From: Vandiemenella viatica
Taxonomy: Eukaryota > Arthropoda > Insecta > Orthoptera > Morabidae
Direction of reading: 5' to 3'
Length of the DNA stretch: 64,000 nucleotides
NCBI GenBank assembly: GCA_031002005.1
Contig: JARYHS010013630.1
Span: 32,327,504-32,391,503 of the forward strand
The position numbers were made by a program, and so were the translations under genes. Below are positions 33,504 to 43,990 of the stretch, one piece after another. The stretch's first letter is position 1; the number at the start of each line of letters is the position of its first letter. The notes under the pieces were generated by a model. It was not told the DNA's origin. It did no database searches and saw only the letters and a list, made by a program, of their open reading frames with translations.

Positions 33504-34411
33504 TTATTCCTTTCAAAATTCGTAGCCTCAAAAACCCATCAATGGTGAAATCCTTTCATTGAAACCGAGAGACATTCACCGACGAAGGTAGGGAAAACCA
33601 TAAAAAAATTCCGTTCATCGAAGCAGGCAGACATTAAAAATTAATACACCGACGAAGAGACGGGAAACAAACTCAATTAGTCACATCATGTTGGATTCGT
33701 TATGAACAATACAATATAGCTCACGAGTGTCACCTACATTCCGTGTATTTTAAAGGATGTATTAAATTGTGTGTAATGAAACACAGACACTTTTTGAACT
33801 CAAAGAGGCATTGAAGGGATTTACTGATGTATATAAGTGTGACCTCGATGAATTAATAGCTCCTAAACTAAAGCAAAGTTGTCGATTTGAAAACCAGTTT
33901 CTTTTCCCTACAGACATTTCTGAAGTGAATACATGATGTCAAACCAATCAGCATGTAATTTTTTCAAGCCTATTTCTCAAACCTACCATATATTATTCCT
34001 TTCAAAGTTCGTAGCCTCAAAAACCCACCGACAGATATTCACCGAAGAAGGTACGAAAAACCATAAATTCCGTTCATTGGAGCAGGCAGACATTAAAAAT
34101 TAATTCGCCGACCAAGAGACGGGAAACAAACTCACGTTTTCACATCATGTTGGATTCATTATGAACAATATAATATAACTGACGAGTGTCACCTATATTC
34201 CGTGTATTTTAAAGGAAGTATTAAATTATGTGTAATGAAACACAGACACTTTTTGAACTCAAAGAGGCATTGAAGGGGTTTACTGATGGATGTAAGTATA
34301 ACATCGATGGGTTGAGAGCCTCTAAACTAAAGCAAAGTTATCGATTTGAAAACCAGTTTCTTTCCCTACAGACATTCCAGAAGTGTACACTATTCAAGCC
34401 TATTTCTCAAC
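33504..34411. repeat. Second tandem segmental duplication, period about 489 bp
   Basis: TTATTCCTTTCAAA at 33504 recurs at 33993. Long matched stretches follow, such as GTAGCCTCAAAAACCCA, GAGCAGGCAGACATTAAAAA-type, CACATCATGTTGGATTC and ACACAGACACTTTTTGAACT. Units differ by point changes and short indels, so the duplication is not very recent. An 82-codon frame in unit 2 (34228-34476) is only partly open in unit 1 and is not recognised. Confidence 0.88.
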
Positions 34412-34440
34412 CCTGTCTTTGGACAAGAGGCCACTTGAAA

Positions 34441-34890
34441 TTATTTCTGACAAAGCCTTTCCCACACCAAGGCTAGGAAAATCAAAGTTTCCAGTTTGAC
34501 AATGGCAAAACTCAAGGACTGACAAACATCAGTACGACTCCTTATTTCCCTAATCTTATCTCTGTTGCCATTGGTATAAAATATTTCATTGCACTCGTAA
34601 TTGTTGCCACCAAGGTCAAACCTTTGTCGTCTGTCAATCCAGACCAATCTATGTATCAATTCTGTTATGCTTTCGTAAGCAATCACAAATTGAGTGTCCT
34701 TAGCTGCACTTTGTCTAAAATTCCAATAAATCCCTTGTGATACATCAGTGATTGACACCTTTAACTGTATTTTACAGCTCAGCATGTATGTTCCATGAAC
34801 GAAATACCGTCTGTTAATCTTACTAATTTCACCCCTGTCGAATCGAAGTACGCCAGTCCTATGTGATAAAAATCGAGTCACGCTAAGCAC
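34441..34890 (-). CDS. Unrecognised 149-codon frame
   Basis: An open minus-strand frame (MLSVTRFLSHRTGVLRFD at the start, RLVWIDRRQRFDLGGNNYEC in the middle, VKLETLIFLALVWERLCQK at the end). It is among the longest frames in the window not tied to a known element. There is no signal peptide or familiar motif. It begins 29 bp short of the end of the duplicated block. It could be a fragment of an unknown transposon gene or a chance frame; expression is unproven. Confidence 0.25.
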   Translation of the reverse strand: MLSVTRFLSHRTGVLRFDRGEISKINRRYFVHGTYMLSCKIQLKVSITDVSQGIYWNFRQSAAKDTQFVIAYESITELIHRLVWIDRRQRFDLGGNNYECNEIFYTNGNRDKIREIRSRTDVCQSLSFAIVKLETLIFLALVWERLCQK

Positions 34891-35326
34891 AGAACATCCC
34901 TGAGACCATCGCCTGTGGCCAAGGTGGAGATTTAGAAAATTTACCCACTCGCTTATGTGCCGGCTCCTACTTATAGTCTTTTACGCACTATTCCTAATTC
35001 TTTCACCAAGACCAACCCCTAGCCTCATCGCCAACGTACCCACAACACTTCCCCAAACCTCCTCCTGTTTTCCAATGATTCCCTGATCAGTTATTGTCAG
35101 GGTAACGTTTTGTTCAAATTTCGCAAAGTCTTCTCCTAATCAGTAGCAGGGATTCCAGGTACCAAAATGTTCACTTAAGGTGGTTCTACTGCAGTTTCCC
35201 AGGAAAATTCCCCCTTTTCCAGGAAATTTCTGCTATTTTTCAACCAATCAGGACACAGGAGTGTTCTCCATTCGGTTTAAATGTTCCCATCTGACGCCAA
35301 CCTTCGGATTCAGGACCAAGTGTGAC
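34891..35326. other. Unrecognised sequence up to the gap
   Basis: Mixed sequence with pyrimidine-rich stretches (CCAAACCTCCTCCTG). No element identified. Confidence 0.3.
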
Positions 35327-36326
35327 NNNNNNNNNNNNNNNNNNNNNNNNNNNNNNNNNNNNNNNNNNNNNNNNNNNNNNNNNNNNNNNNNNNNNNNNNN
35401 NNNNNNNNNNNNNNNNNNNNNNNNNNNNNNNNNNNNNNNNNNNNNNNNNNNNNNNNNNNNNNNNNNNNNNNNNNNNNNNNNNNNNNNNNNNNNNNNNNNN
35501 NNNNNNNNNNNNNNNNNNNNNNNNNNNNNNNNNNNNNNNNNNNNNNNNNNNNNNNNNNNNNNNNNNNNNNNNNNNNNNNNNNNNNNNNNNNNNNNNNNNN
35601 NNNNNNNNNNNNNNNNNNNNNNNNNNNNNNNNNNNNNNNNNNNNNNNNNNNNNNNNNNNNNNNNNNNNNNNNNNNNNNNNNNNNNNNNNNNNNNNNNNNN
35701 NNNNNNNNNNNNNNNNNNNNNNNNNNNNNNNNNNNNNNNNNNNNNNNNNNNNNNNNNNNNNNNNNNNNNNNNNNNNNNNNNNNNNNNNNNNNNNNNNNNN
35801 NNNNNNNNNNNNNNNNNNNNNNNNNNNNNNNNNNNNNNNNNNNNNNNNNNNNNNNNNNNNNNNNNNNNNNNNNNNNNNNNNNNNNNNNNNNNNNNNNNNN
35901 NNNNNNNNNNNNNNNNNNNNNNNNNNNNNNNNNNNNNNNNNNNNNNNNNNNNNNNNNNNNNNNNNNNNNNNNNNNNNNNNNNNNNNNNNNNNNNNNNNNN
36001 NNNNNNNNNNNNNNNNNNNNNNNNNNNNNNNNNNNNNNNNNNNNNNNNNNNNNNNNNNNNNNNNNNNNNNNNNNNNNNNNNNNNNNNNNNNNNNNNNNNN
36101 NNNNNNNNNNNNNNNNNNNNNNNNNNNNNNNNNNNNNNNNNNNNNNNNNNNNNNNNNNNNNNNNNNNNNNNNNNNNNNNNNNNNNNNNNNNNNNNNNNNN
36201 NNNNNNNNNNNNNNNNNNNNNNNNNNNNNNNNNNNNNNNNNNNNNNNNNNNNNNNNNNNNNNNNNNNNNNNNNNNNNNNNNNNNNNNNNNNNNNNNNNNN
36301 NNNNNNNNNNNNNNNNNNNNNNNNNN
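35327..36326. other. Assembly gap of exactly 1000 N
   Basis: A round-number run of N, probably a placeholder rather than a measured distance. Reading frames that cross it are meaningless. Confidence 0.99.
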
Positions 36327-36850
36327 TTTGGCTTCAATTTTAGAAAGAGAGATAAAATCAAACATGGAAATTAATAAAAGAATTACTAATGGCTGGAAAG
36401 TAATCGGGATGCTCGATTCGGTTCTATGGAGCAAGAATGTAATGAACAGAACAAAAAGAACTATATTTAAGTCATTACTGGAAAGTATAGTCTTATATGG
36501 ATCAGAAACCTGGACAATGAACCAAAGACATATTAAGAAATTGAAAGCATTAGAAATGGATTCTGGAGAAGATTAGCAAGAATTTCAAGGTAAGGAATAC
36601 CGAAATAATAAGGCTAATGGAAGTGAATGAAGAAATATATGAAGTTATAGAACGAAAAAGATTGGTGTGGTCATGTAAGAAGGACGGAAGACACTAGGAT
36701 ACCAAAACTTGTACTATAATGTGAAATTGAATGAAGGAGTAAAAAGAGGACGGCCCATGTTTACCTGGCTCCAAAATTTACGAACAGCAATGAAAATATT
36801 TGGTGAAGAAGAGGAAGATACACAAGACGGAAATATCTGAAGAAATATTT
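36327..36850 (+). pseudogene. LINE reverse-transcriptase C-terminal fragment (right arm)
   Basis: Plus-strand copy of the 31590-32165 fragment. The stretch from the gap to ALEMDSGED (36328-36576) is identical at the protein level, followed by the same frameshift and the GHVRRTEDTRIPK tail. It is cut by the gap at its 5' end. Confidence 0.85.
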
Positions 36851-37223
36851 TGAGAAGATGAAGTCAAGTTCTGTGTTCCAAGTTTTTATTGTTATGTTGG
36901 AGTAAAATCTCTGTAGTGAGGAAAATCTCTATTAATAAAAAAATAATAATAATACAGTACTGCCATTCCATCAGTTATGCAAAACTTGTGCGCACGTCAC
37001 TATTATTCTCAGCGTCCAATTGGTTAGTTGCTATTACATGACAGAAGGTTCTTCAGAAAAGAATTCTGCTCCTTGCCGCTGATTTATTTAACCTTTCCTC
37101 TCCAACATCACTTCTGTCACTTGAAACAATTTCACAATGGAGATTCCACAGAGATCTTCTGGAAATACAGAATATACCCCTTAACAAGTTGGGCCCTCTG
37201 CAGATTCCAGGGTGCATTGTTCT

Positions 37224-37509
37224 GGGGCGTCCATTAATTACGCGGAGTGAAAAAAAAGTCTACAAATGACGCGAAAGTCGACTTTATGGGGGGGGGGGGG
37301 GGTATAACCACCCTTGGAAGCATGAGACCTAAAATAAGTCTCAAAAAGTTACGAGGTCGATTAGTAGGGTGGGGGGGGGGTGTCTCCGTTAAAATCTCAC
37401 GTCATTTTAGAGGGGGGAGGGGTCCGATCAGATCTCACGAAGTCTCACCAGAAAAAGGGGGGGGTCCGGAATTCCGGAAAAAACACCTCACGTAATTAAT
37501 GGACGCCCC
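37224..37509 (-). mobile_element. Family B MITE (right-arm copy)
   Basis: Same locus as 30901-31214, inverted. It lacks about 30 nt (ATCCTATGGTCGGTTTTTGG and neighbours in the left copy), which shows the two arms are not strictly identical. Confidence 0.8.
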
Positions 37510-38155
37510 TTCCCCTGCTCCACTGTCTCGCCAAACCAACGCCAGCCTGTGTACGAATGAACGAGGTCAAATATTCGCAGCTGTGAATTCACTTATTTAA
37601 TGTGTCATTCATGGACTGATACAAACCTAATAAAAACAAAATATTGTATCACATTTCATCGGTTATTGGTGTGTAGAACATTTCATCAGGGCAGCACTTT
37701 CACTGGAATACCATGCCAAAAAGAAATTCAAATACTTGGAATGGAGGGAGTGTGTGTTTCATTCTGGAAAGGGCCAACAACGTTTCATGTTGTTATTTCC
37801 ATCGCTGAGAGTTCGTTGCAATAGGCGTGACGTTAGAGGAAAACTTGTCCTTCGGAGGACGTGAACACGGTTTGGTGGTAGATTAAGCATCCTGCTAGAG
37901 CGTGAGATGTGCTCTTTGTCTGTCGAGAGGACTTCCGCTGGCTGACTTCGGCAAAATCCGGCTGGATCCGGACGGCGGGCAGCCCAAAATAACCAGCCCC
38001 AGCCAGCCCTAAATTTAACCACATCAATCTTACATTTTCAATAATAACACTCAAATTTCGTGTTGGATTGAATAACTTTTTTTTCCTGCAAAACTGAAAG
38101 CATTTTTTAAGGAAATATGCAACTGTAACTGCCAGAGATGCCTTATAGAAGAGGA

Positions 38156-38340
38156 CCGAGAGTGGTGGGGAGCGGAAGAGCTGAGGCCTCGTATTCGGAA
38201 GGACGCAAGTTCGTATCCGCGTTTCCCGGAATCACTCCAGGCGAAAGCCGGAATGGTTTCATCAAACGGTCATGACCGAATTACTACGTGTTCCTTGACC
38301 CAATGCTTTCAAGTCTCTAATGACATCGACGACGACAACA
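38156..38340 (+). mobile_element. SINE1, plus, diverged
   Basis: Opens CCGAGAGTGGTGGGGAGCGG, has a B box with changes (AGTTCGTATCC), and the body CCGGAATGGTTTCATCAAAC. No clean TSD. Confidence 0.8.
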
Positions 38341-39536
38341 AGGAATATACTCATTAAACCGATGTTAGACACTTGAGAAAATGCGAGATTCGAACAGAGC
38401 TTCGTTGAGAAACCATCTTCAAGCTGCAAGAAAAACTTTATCTGACACATATCAAAAACTATCATCCCGTAAGTTTGCCAACTTATGCATAAAAAATAGA
38501 GGTGCAATATTATATAGACGAATCGAAAGTGGAAAAATATTGCAATGAAAATAACTTTCTAAGAAAGATACTGGAGACCAAAAGATTTCAGAAAATGTAT
38601 ACACATTCCACATGAGACCAATCTGAATATCAAAAACTACGAGATGATCTCGGCCACAATGAAGAAAAGACGAATGGTTTGACAGGATACCCTTTATGAC
38701 AAGGGACCCCTCAACTTCTAGCTAAACAAAATCGTCCCACGGGTGAAAGAAGTACGTTAACGGAAGTAACGGAAGAAGATATCCTAATATAATAATGTTT
38801 ATGTGCTAATTGCGAAGGTAACAGATATGTCTACGAGAAATCAAGGACACATCGGAAGACGAAAAGGCGCAAAATACCCAAAAAAAATAAAGAAATATAG
38901 GCATCAAAGATCCAAATTAAACGTGGATTTGTAAAAAAGAAAAAGAATTTTTTTTTTTTTGCTATCGCTGAATCTAAGATTTCTGCAGTTTTAAAACAAT
39001 ACCCCAGTTAAAATACTGAAATAGAATAACGGTTTAAGCTGCGTAAGACGCAAATAAAGAATCTGTGGGACAAGCAAGTTAAAAATAGAGGCTACAGTGC
39101 ATCACTTCTGAGTATCATAACTTGAAAGTGGTTTAAAACTTCTGAGAAAATCAGTCAGTATGTTAATGTTTTCCGAAGATAACTTCCTGTTCCGAGACAA
39201 ATATTTAAATGCCACGAACAAATTATATGGAAAGAAATTTGAACCAAACATAAACAAAATCAAGTCAAAGTTCAAGAAATTTGTAAAAAATTATAACATC
39301 AACAGAAAACTAAATATAAAAACACGATCAGAATAACAGATTTTTTTAACTTAAAAACTAAATTTAGAACCAAGAATTATATCAAAAGAAGATTGCTATC
39401 AGATAAAAAGTCATCTTCAAAAACAGAAAACTCAGAAAAAAATCTAGGAACATTGCGAAGCTGTGTGTTTAGATATAGTGGTTAATGGAAGTACAAGCGA
39501 TCTCTGGGAATACTAATAACAAGAAAAATTGAGATA
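38341..39536. other. AT-rich, nothing recognised
   Basis: A-rich sequence with no frame over 82 codons and no element ends. Codon-like runs (ATAAAGAA, GAAAATC) suggest possible decayed coding but no family can be named. Confidence 0.35.
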
Positions 39537-39549
39537 TTTGAAATACAGA

Positions 39550-39757
39550 ACAGAGCGTGTGGTGGGTGAGCGGTAACACTCTGGGATCGCATTCGGAAGG
39601 TCGCGGTTCGAATCTCCACTCGGCCATCCTGCTTTCGGTTTTCTATGGTTTCCCAAAAACTGCCGGGATGGTTCCGTCAAAAGGCTAAGGCCGATACTTC
39701 CCTTTCCCGCCTCTAGACACCTCGCTGTCGAGGAGGCGTAAGGCAATATGTAAAAGG
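39550..39757 (+). mobile_element. SINE1, plus, full length with TSDs
   Basis: Head GAGCGTGTGGTGGGTGAGCG, B box GGTTCGAATCT, typical body, GAGGAGGCGTAAGGC end. Flanking repeats TTTGAAATACAGA (39537-39549) and TTTGAAATATAGA (39758-39770) agree at 12 of 13 bases. Confidence 0.9.
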
Positions 39758-39871
39758 TTTGAAATATAGAGCAATAGAAGAACACTTAATATCTGCTCAA
39801 ATATAAGGCGAAATGAACATGGTCTGGAAATATCTGCTTTACGAATACTATTTCAAAAAGAAGGTTGATTG

Positions 39872-40259
39872 GGGAACGTTCATAAACCACGTAGATCCAT
39901 TTTGGCCTCCTGTGAACCCCCCCCCCCCCTCGTAGCCCTACGTGGCTTTTGCTACTACCCCCCCTCCTTCCCCCACGTAGCTTGTAGCTTTTTCCCCTTT
40001 TGATTCCAGAATACATTTTGTACTGTTTTCTCTTGGCAGACTATTGGAAATTACATACAGAGATAATTAACTGAGGGAAATAAATATTCACATGCTGTTG
40101 TGAGTTCTACTCCTCATTTTAACTGTAAAAAATGTTATGAAAGGAAAGCTACGTGGCCTGGCTCGGAACCCCCCTCTCCCCCCACGTAGCCCAGCGTAGC
40201 CTTCCAGCCAACACCTCCCCCACCCCCTGGACCGAGCCACGTAGTTTGTGAACGGTCCC
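39872..40259 (+). mobile_element. Family A MITE, TSD TTG
   Basis: Ends GGGAACGTTCATAAACCACG and TAGTTTGTGAACGGTCCC, flanked by TTG at 39869-39871 and 40260-40262. Close in structure and orientation to the 6055 copy. Confidence 0.87.
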
Positions 40260-40361
40260 TTGGTAATATTCTGAAAGCTTTGAAATTGCGCGTACTGCTA
40301 TTAGAGAGAACAGTTAAACACATCCCGCACACATCTTCTAGGCTGACCACGACCCATGGAT

Positions 40362-40583
40362 TTATTTTTTTCTTGTGGTTTTACGCTCGTAGACGTCAAG
40401 GTTATTATAGGAGGAAAGGAGGCAAAGAACTGGAGGGAATAAGGTCACGGCTTTTTTAATGAACCATCCCGCCATTCGCTGGAGTAATTTGGGTATACCA
40501 TGGAAAACCGAAATCTGGATAGCCAGGCGGGATTCAAACCCACGTCCTCGCATTCGTTATCCGTCAGTCACTAAGCTCAGTTC
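40362..40583 (-). mobile_element. SINE1, minus
   Basis: Tail (TTTTTTTCTTGTGGTTTTAC) at the left, body ACCATGGAAAACCGAAATCT, B box as GGGATTCAAACCC. The head is diverged (TCCGTCAGTCACTAAGCTCA). Confidence 0.85.
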
Positions 40584-42042
40584 AGGTTCTAAGGAAAATT
40601 CTTGGATTCTAATGTAATATAGGGAAATATAAGTGTCTTGTAATTTCCTATAAATGACATTAATGACGTACAGAGTTTTCGAGTTTCGTCAATATGACAT
40701 CTTGATCTAACCCAACTTTTTTGTGAGCACTGAGTAATGGTACAGTGTTAATTGCCTTCATTTCAGTCTGCAGAGGACTTTTGGTAATCAACTATGTGAA
40801 TAATAAGATCAACTTTAGTTGCCACTAAAGAACTCGCAAATAATATTTATCACAAAATCTTAGCAGCATGAACTAATTTGTAAACCGTGCCTCGCTTAAC
40901 GTAAGAGACCACTTCCGCAGCTCAAAGCGTGTAAACAAGACCACCTGACCACCAACCGTCGGTTTGAGCAAAGTAGTGTCATCAGTTTTGTATAAAAATT
41001 GTCCGAGTAAGTGCTCAGGGACGAAGATTCCGTCACCTTTGTTATAATTACACATCTTTTTGATACAGACTGTCATGTTTTATGAATTTATACTCACATG
41101 AACGTTTATTGGTACTTTTTAAGAACGAAATATATATTATAAGCATTGTATCAAACCCTTTTTTGCTTCTTACAAACACTTTCTCAAGTGGAGAATGGAT
41201 ACAGTTGTGGAGTTATTTTTATTTAAAAAAAAAAAAACTGACGAATAATGTTACTGAAATATTCATCCATTCTAATCTCCTTGGAATTTTCCGCTCCCGA
41301 ACGCGAGTCGGTACACCAAAAGATTGGCGGCTATATTCGGAATGTTAGCCGAACAATTCAATCTAAGATGTGGACGAATTTATATTTGCTATGGTGAACT
41401 GTAGAACAAGTGGCATTCAACGTTACAGAAAGTTTCTTGTGATCATTTTTGGAAAAACATTCCTAGAAAGTTACAGATATACGCCTACAGAACTTGAATT
41501 ATTATTTATATATTGCATCATTTATTTCCCCTGGTCTAATCTGTACATAATTGGAGAGATACCGACCAGGTGTATATAGAGCTTTGTTTCAATATCTCAG
41601 GTTTTGTGCGAGCTGAAAAGTTGCCGACTGTGTGGAAATGAACAAACACTAGCGTTCACTGCTCCTAAGAACAGTCAACAAGGGCGGGCATGATGGACAG
41701 TGAACTGCAACCCCGCTTCACAGCCAGTCGCTTTAATGAGCCATGTTATGGCTTTACTGAACAAAGTGCCTGAAACAAGTGCTGTACTGCGTTCTGTTAT
41801 AATGACTTAAGTTTTGCAAGAATTTTAAAGACCAGTCATTAAGAACTTACAATCGCTCAACTGAGAAAATGAGACTTCCGCATATCGCAGTAAAGATGTC
41901 TTTTAACGTACAAGACGAAAGTATCGTTAACTCCTAACAATGAGGTGATGTTTACATTTCGCTACTGCAGTAAACAGTTACATTTGAGTTTAACCGAAGA
42001 AGCTGTATGTTTCTCAAGTTGCTGCATAATTAGAGCTATACC
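40584..42042. other. Mostly unrecognised; one ribozyme-like motif
   Basis: No coding or element ends apart from the weak hammerhead-like motif listed at 40679-40714. Confidence 0.35.
40679..40714 (-). ncRNA. Weak hammerhead-like motif
   Basis: Minus strand: AAGATGTCATATTGACGAAAC. The hairpin GTCA-TAT-TGAC is directly followed by CGAAAC and preceded by AAGA, resembling the stem II to GAAA part of hammerhead ribozymes found in Penelope-like elements. The rest of the core (CUGA) is not conserved (ATCA here). Confidence 0.2.
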
Positions 42043-42145
42043 GCTCGTCGAGGCCGAGGGGTGGGGGAAGGTGGTACTAATTCGGCCATGACCTTTGTCG
42101 GGATTCGCTTGGCGTGATATTGGGAAACATGGAATACAGGAATCT
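42043..42145 (-). mobile_element. SINE1 fragment, minus
   Basis: CTCGTCGAGGCCGAGGGGTG then AATTCGGCCATGACCTTTG and GGGAAACATGG match the SINE1 tail half. No head. Confidence 0.65.
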
Positions 42146-42505
42146 GTATCGCTGTGTTGCATACGTGAAAAGACAGAAGCTTGTGTGTATCATGCAGAGA
42201 ATACTATAACCGCTGACTCACGTCGACTTTTTTCCGAAGGCAGAATCAATAATGCAGACAGCAGGATGGGAAGATATCATGCAGTATAAACGGCTTTTTG
42301 CAGTTTGTGCATTCTGCTAGGAACTACCTCATAAATTATGCGATTGTAATTACATTCTGGTTTTATGCTGTATTACTTTTTGTCAACCTTAGATTTCCGA
42401 CAGGGTCGGGATCTTCTGCAAACGGCAGTTAATATTCTATTTGTAGTTTGTAGATAAACTTGGATCGTTTGTTTTGTATTTCAACAACCGTTTGCAGAAG
42501 AACCA
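42146..42505. other. Unrecognised, with a TTCTGCAAACGG inverted repeat
   Basis: TTCTGCAAACGG at about 42412-42424 pairs with CCGTTTGCAGAA at about 42488-42499, which sits immediately before the ribozyme-like motif. Confidence 0.4.
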
Positions 42506-42545
42506 GCAGACCTTGAAGATTCCAGGTTGGAATCGAAACGTTTGC
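42506..42545 (+). ncRNA. Hammerhead-ribozyme-like motif
   Basis: GCAGAC pairs with GTTTGC (six pairs, one G-T) and encloses CTTGAA, a perfect hairpin GATTCCA-GGT-TGGAATC, and GAAAC. Order and spacing match a type I hammerhead with minimal stem III, as known in Penelope-like retroelements (core CUGANGA, stem II, GAAA). The expected CTGA is CTTGA here, so cleavage activity is doubtful. Confidence 0.35.
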
Positions 42546-43189
42546 AAAAAAAGGAAAGCAGGCGCAAGGTAATTAAAACTGGGAAAAGTGGATAATTTTA
42601 TATTAGCTCTTAAACTGTTACGCCATCTTTACCTTCCTACCATAAAGCGCATGTTTTATCGCAACATCGCTGCGATATACAATGCGTATATGAAGGTAGA
42701 TACAATGTTCTACTAAAAATGCGTCGAACCTGCAGCAGAAGCAAACTGGTCAGCACGGCTAGTTTTTATTTCCATTCTCGGTTCTTTCTCAATAAACGAA
42801 TTCCTTCGCAAATTTTTGATTTAAGCAGTTACAAATAACGTGCTCAGCTTTGCCCAACGATATACTTTATATACTTAACAGCATGCTTATGAAAGAATGT
42901 CAAAATTTGGGTTTGATCCCAGATCCATTGAGCATGGCAGCGCAGTCAGAATGTTAGGTCGGATACAAATGTTAGACAATAAAGCAGACTACAAACCCGC
43001 TCACACTATCTCCACCCGCGCGTCAATCAATACGGACTTCGACCCAGGCCATCCGCAGTCAGAGGAAAACATGATAATACTCCCTTAGTGTATGATCGTT
43101 AATGTAAACAACTGTGGACATTTTCAGTAATCATTAGGCTCAGTAAGCAGAACTTTCAATCTGCATCACACTATCGGGCTGCTATCCAC
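42546..43189. other. Nothing recognised
   Basis: No coding pattern or termini. Confidence 0.35.
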
Positions 43190-43740
43190 ATAGCACATTC
43201 CGAGAAATAATCCAGTGCGAACGTCCCTGCACAACAAAAACCGATAACAAATGATTATTGACAATCGTCGATTCACTATGAGAGAGGTTACGATGATGTT
43301 GGCACATCATTTTGGTCATGTCAAGAAATTTTTTGGCTGTTTTGGATATGACACGTGTGCGTATTGAGTTCTTGCCACCAGGTCGTGCGGTCAACAAGGA
43401 GCATAAACCTGGAAGTTCTACGCAGTCAGTGTGAAGCAATTCGTAGGAAACGCCTGGCTTTGTGTCGAAACAACTGCGATTGCACCAAGATTTAGCTGCT
43501 CACACTTCATGTTTTTTTGGGTGAATTTTTGGCTAAAATCAACACCATCACGATGCATAAACCACCGTATTCTTAAAAAAAAAAAAAACTGGAAAGAACC
43601 ATAAAAGGACGATCTTTTACCAACATTGAAGAGGCAAAGACAGAATCACTGAGTTCGAGAAGGTATTCGGAGATTGTAAAAAGCGCTGGCAAAGTGTACT
43701 ATATCTGAAGAGGATAAAAGCAATGTTTGTATAAATTAAT
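43190..43740 (+). pseudogene. Decayed mariner transposase
   Basis: The plus strand shows, in shifting frames, NRRFTMREVTMMLAHHFGHV (helix-turn-helix region), RVRIEFLPPGRAVNKE (middle of the catalytic domain), HQDLAAHTS (corresponding to HDNA.PHT with the second Asp region altered), KPPYS, and KGRSFTNIEEAKTESL near the C-terminus. A poly(A) insertion at 43575-43588 and numerous stops break it. The pattern fits the mariner (DD34D) branch, a different lineage from the intact element at 27182. Terminal repeats were not located. Confidence 0.7.
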
Positions 43741-43874
43741 ATAATTAATACACAAACATATTTTGAGGAAAAAAAATTCCGCGAATTTTTTAATCACATT
43801 TCGTATAGCGAATCTCCCTTTGTTCCCAAGGGCCACCGCACAGTATATTAGTAAACTACTGTGAAATTACGAAT

Positions 43875-43990
43875 AACCGACCCCGGCAGCGTAGGTGTAG
43901 TGGACTGGCTTCGTATTGCTCGTGTCACCGGTTCGAGTCCGGCTCCGAGTGGGGTGATTTTAGTTAAGTGTTCTACTAGACAGAATTAAA
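43875..43990 (+). mobile_element. SINE2, plus copy
   Basis: CCCCGGCAGCGTAGGTGTAG (A-box region), B box GGTTCGAGTCC at about 43930-43940, then GGGTGATTTTAGTTAAGTG as in other SINE2 copies. Confidence 0.7.

Larger units (their letters stand above)
36327..37878 (-). repeat. Inverted duplication, right arm
   Basis: Starts at the first base after the gap and mirrors 32111 down to 30532. It diverges after GTTTGGTGG (37870-37878), where the left arm joins the truncated hAT-N1 element. Whether the arm continues inside the gap is unknown. Confidence 0.93.

Noticed and set aside
35180..36434. Long open frames on both strands around 35.2-36.4 kb
   Set aside because: They are made almost entirely of N codons across the assembly gap.
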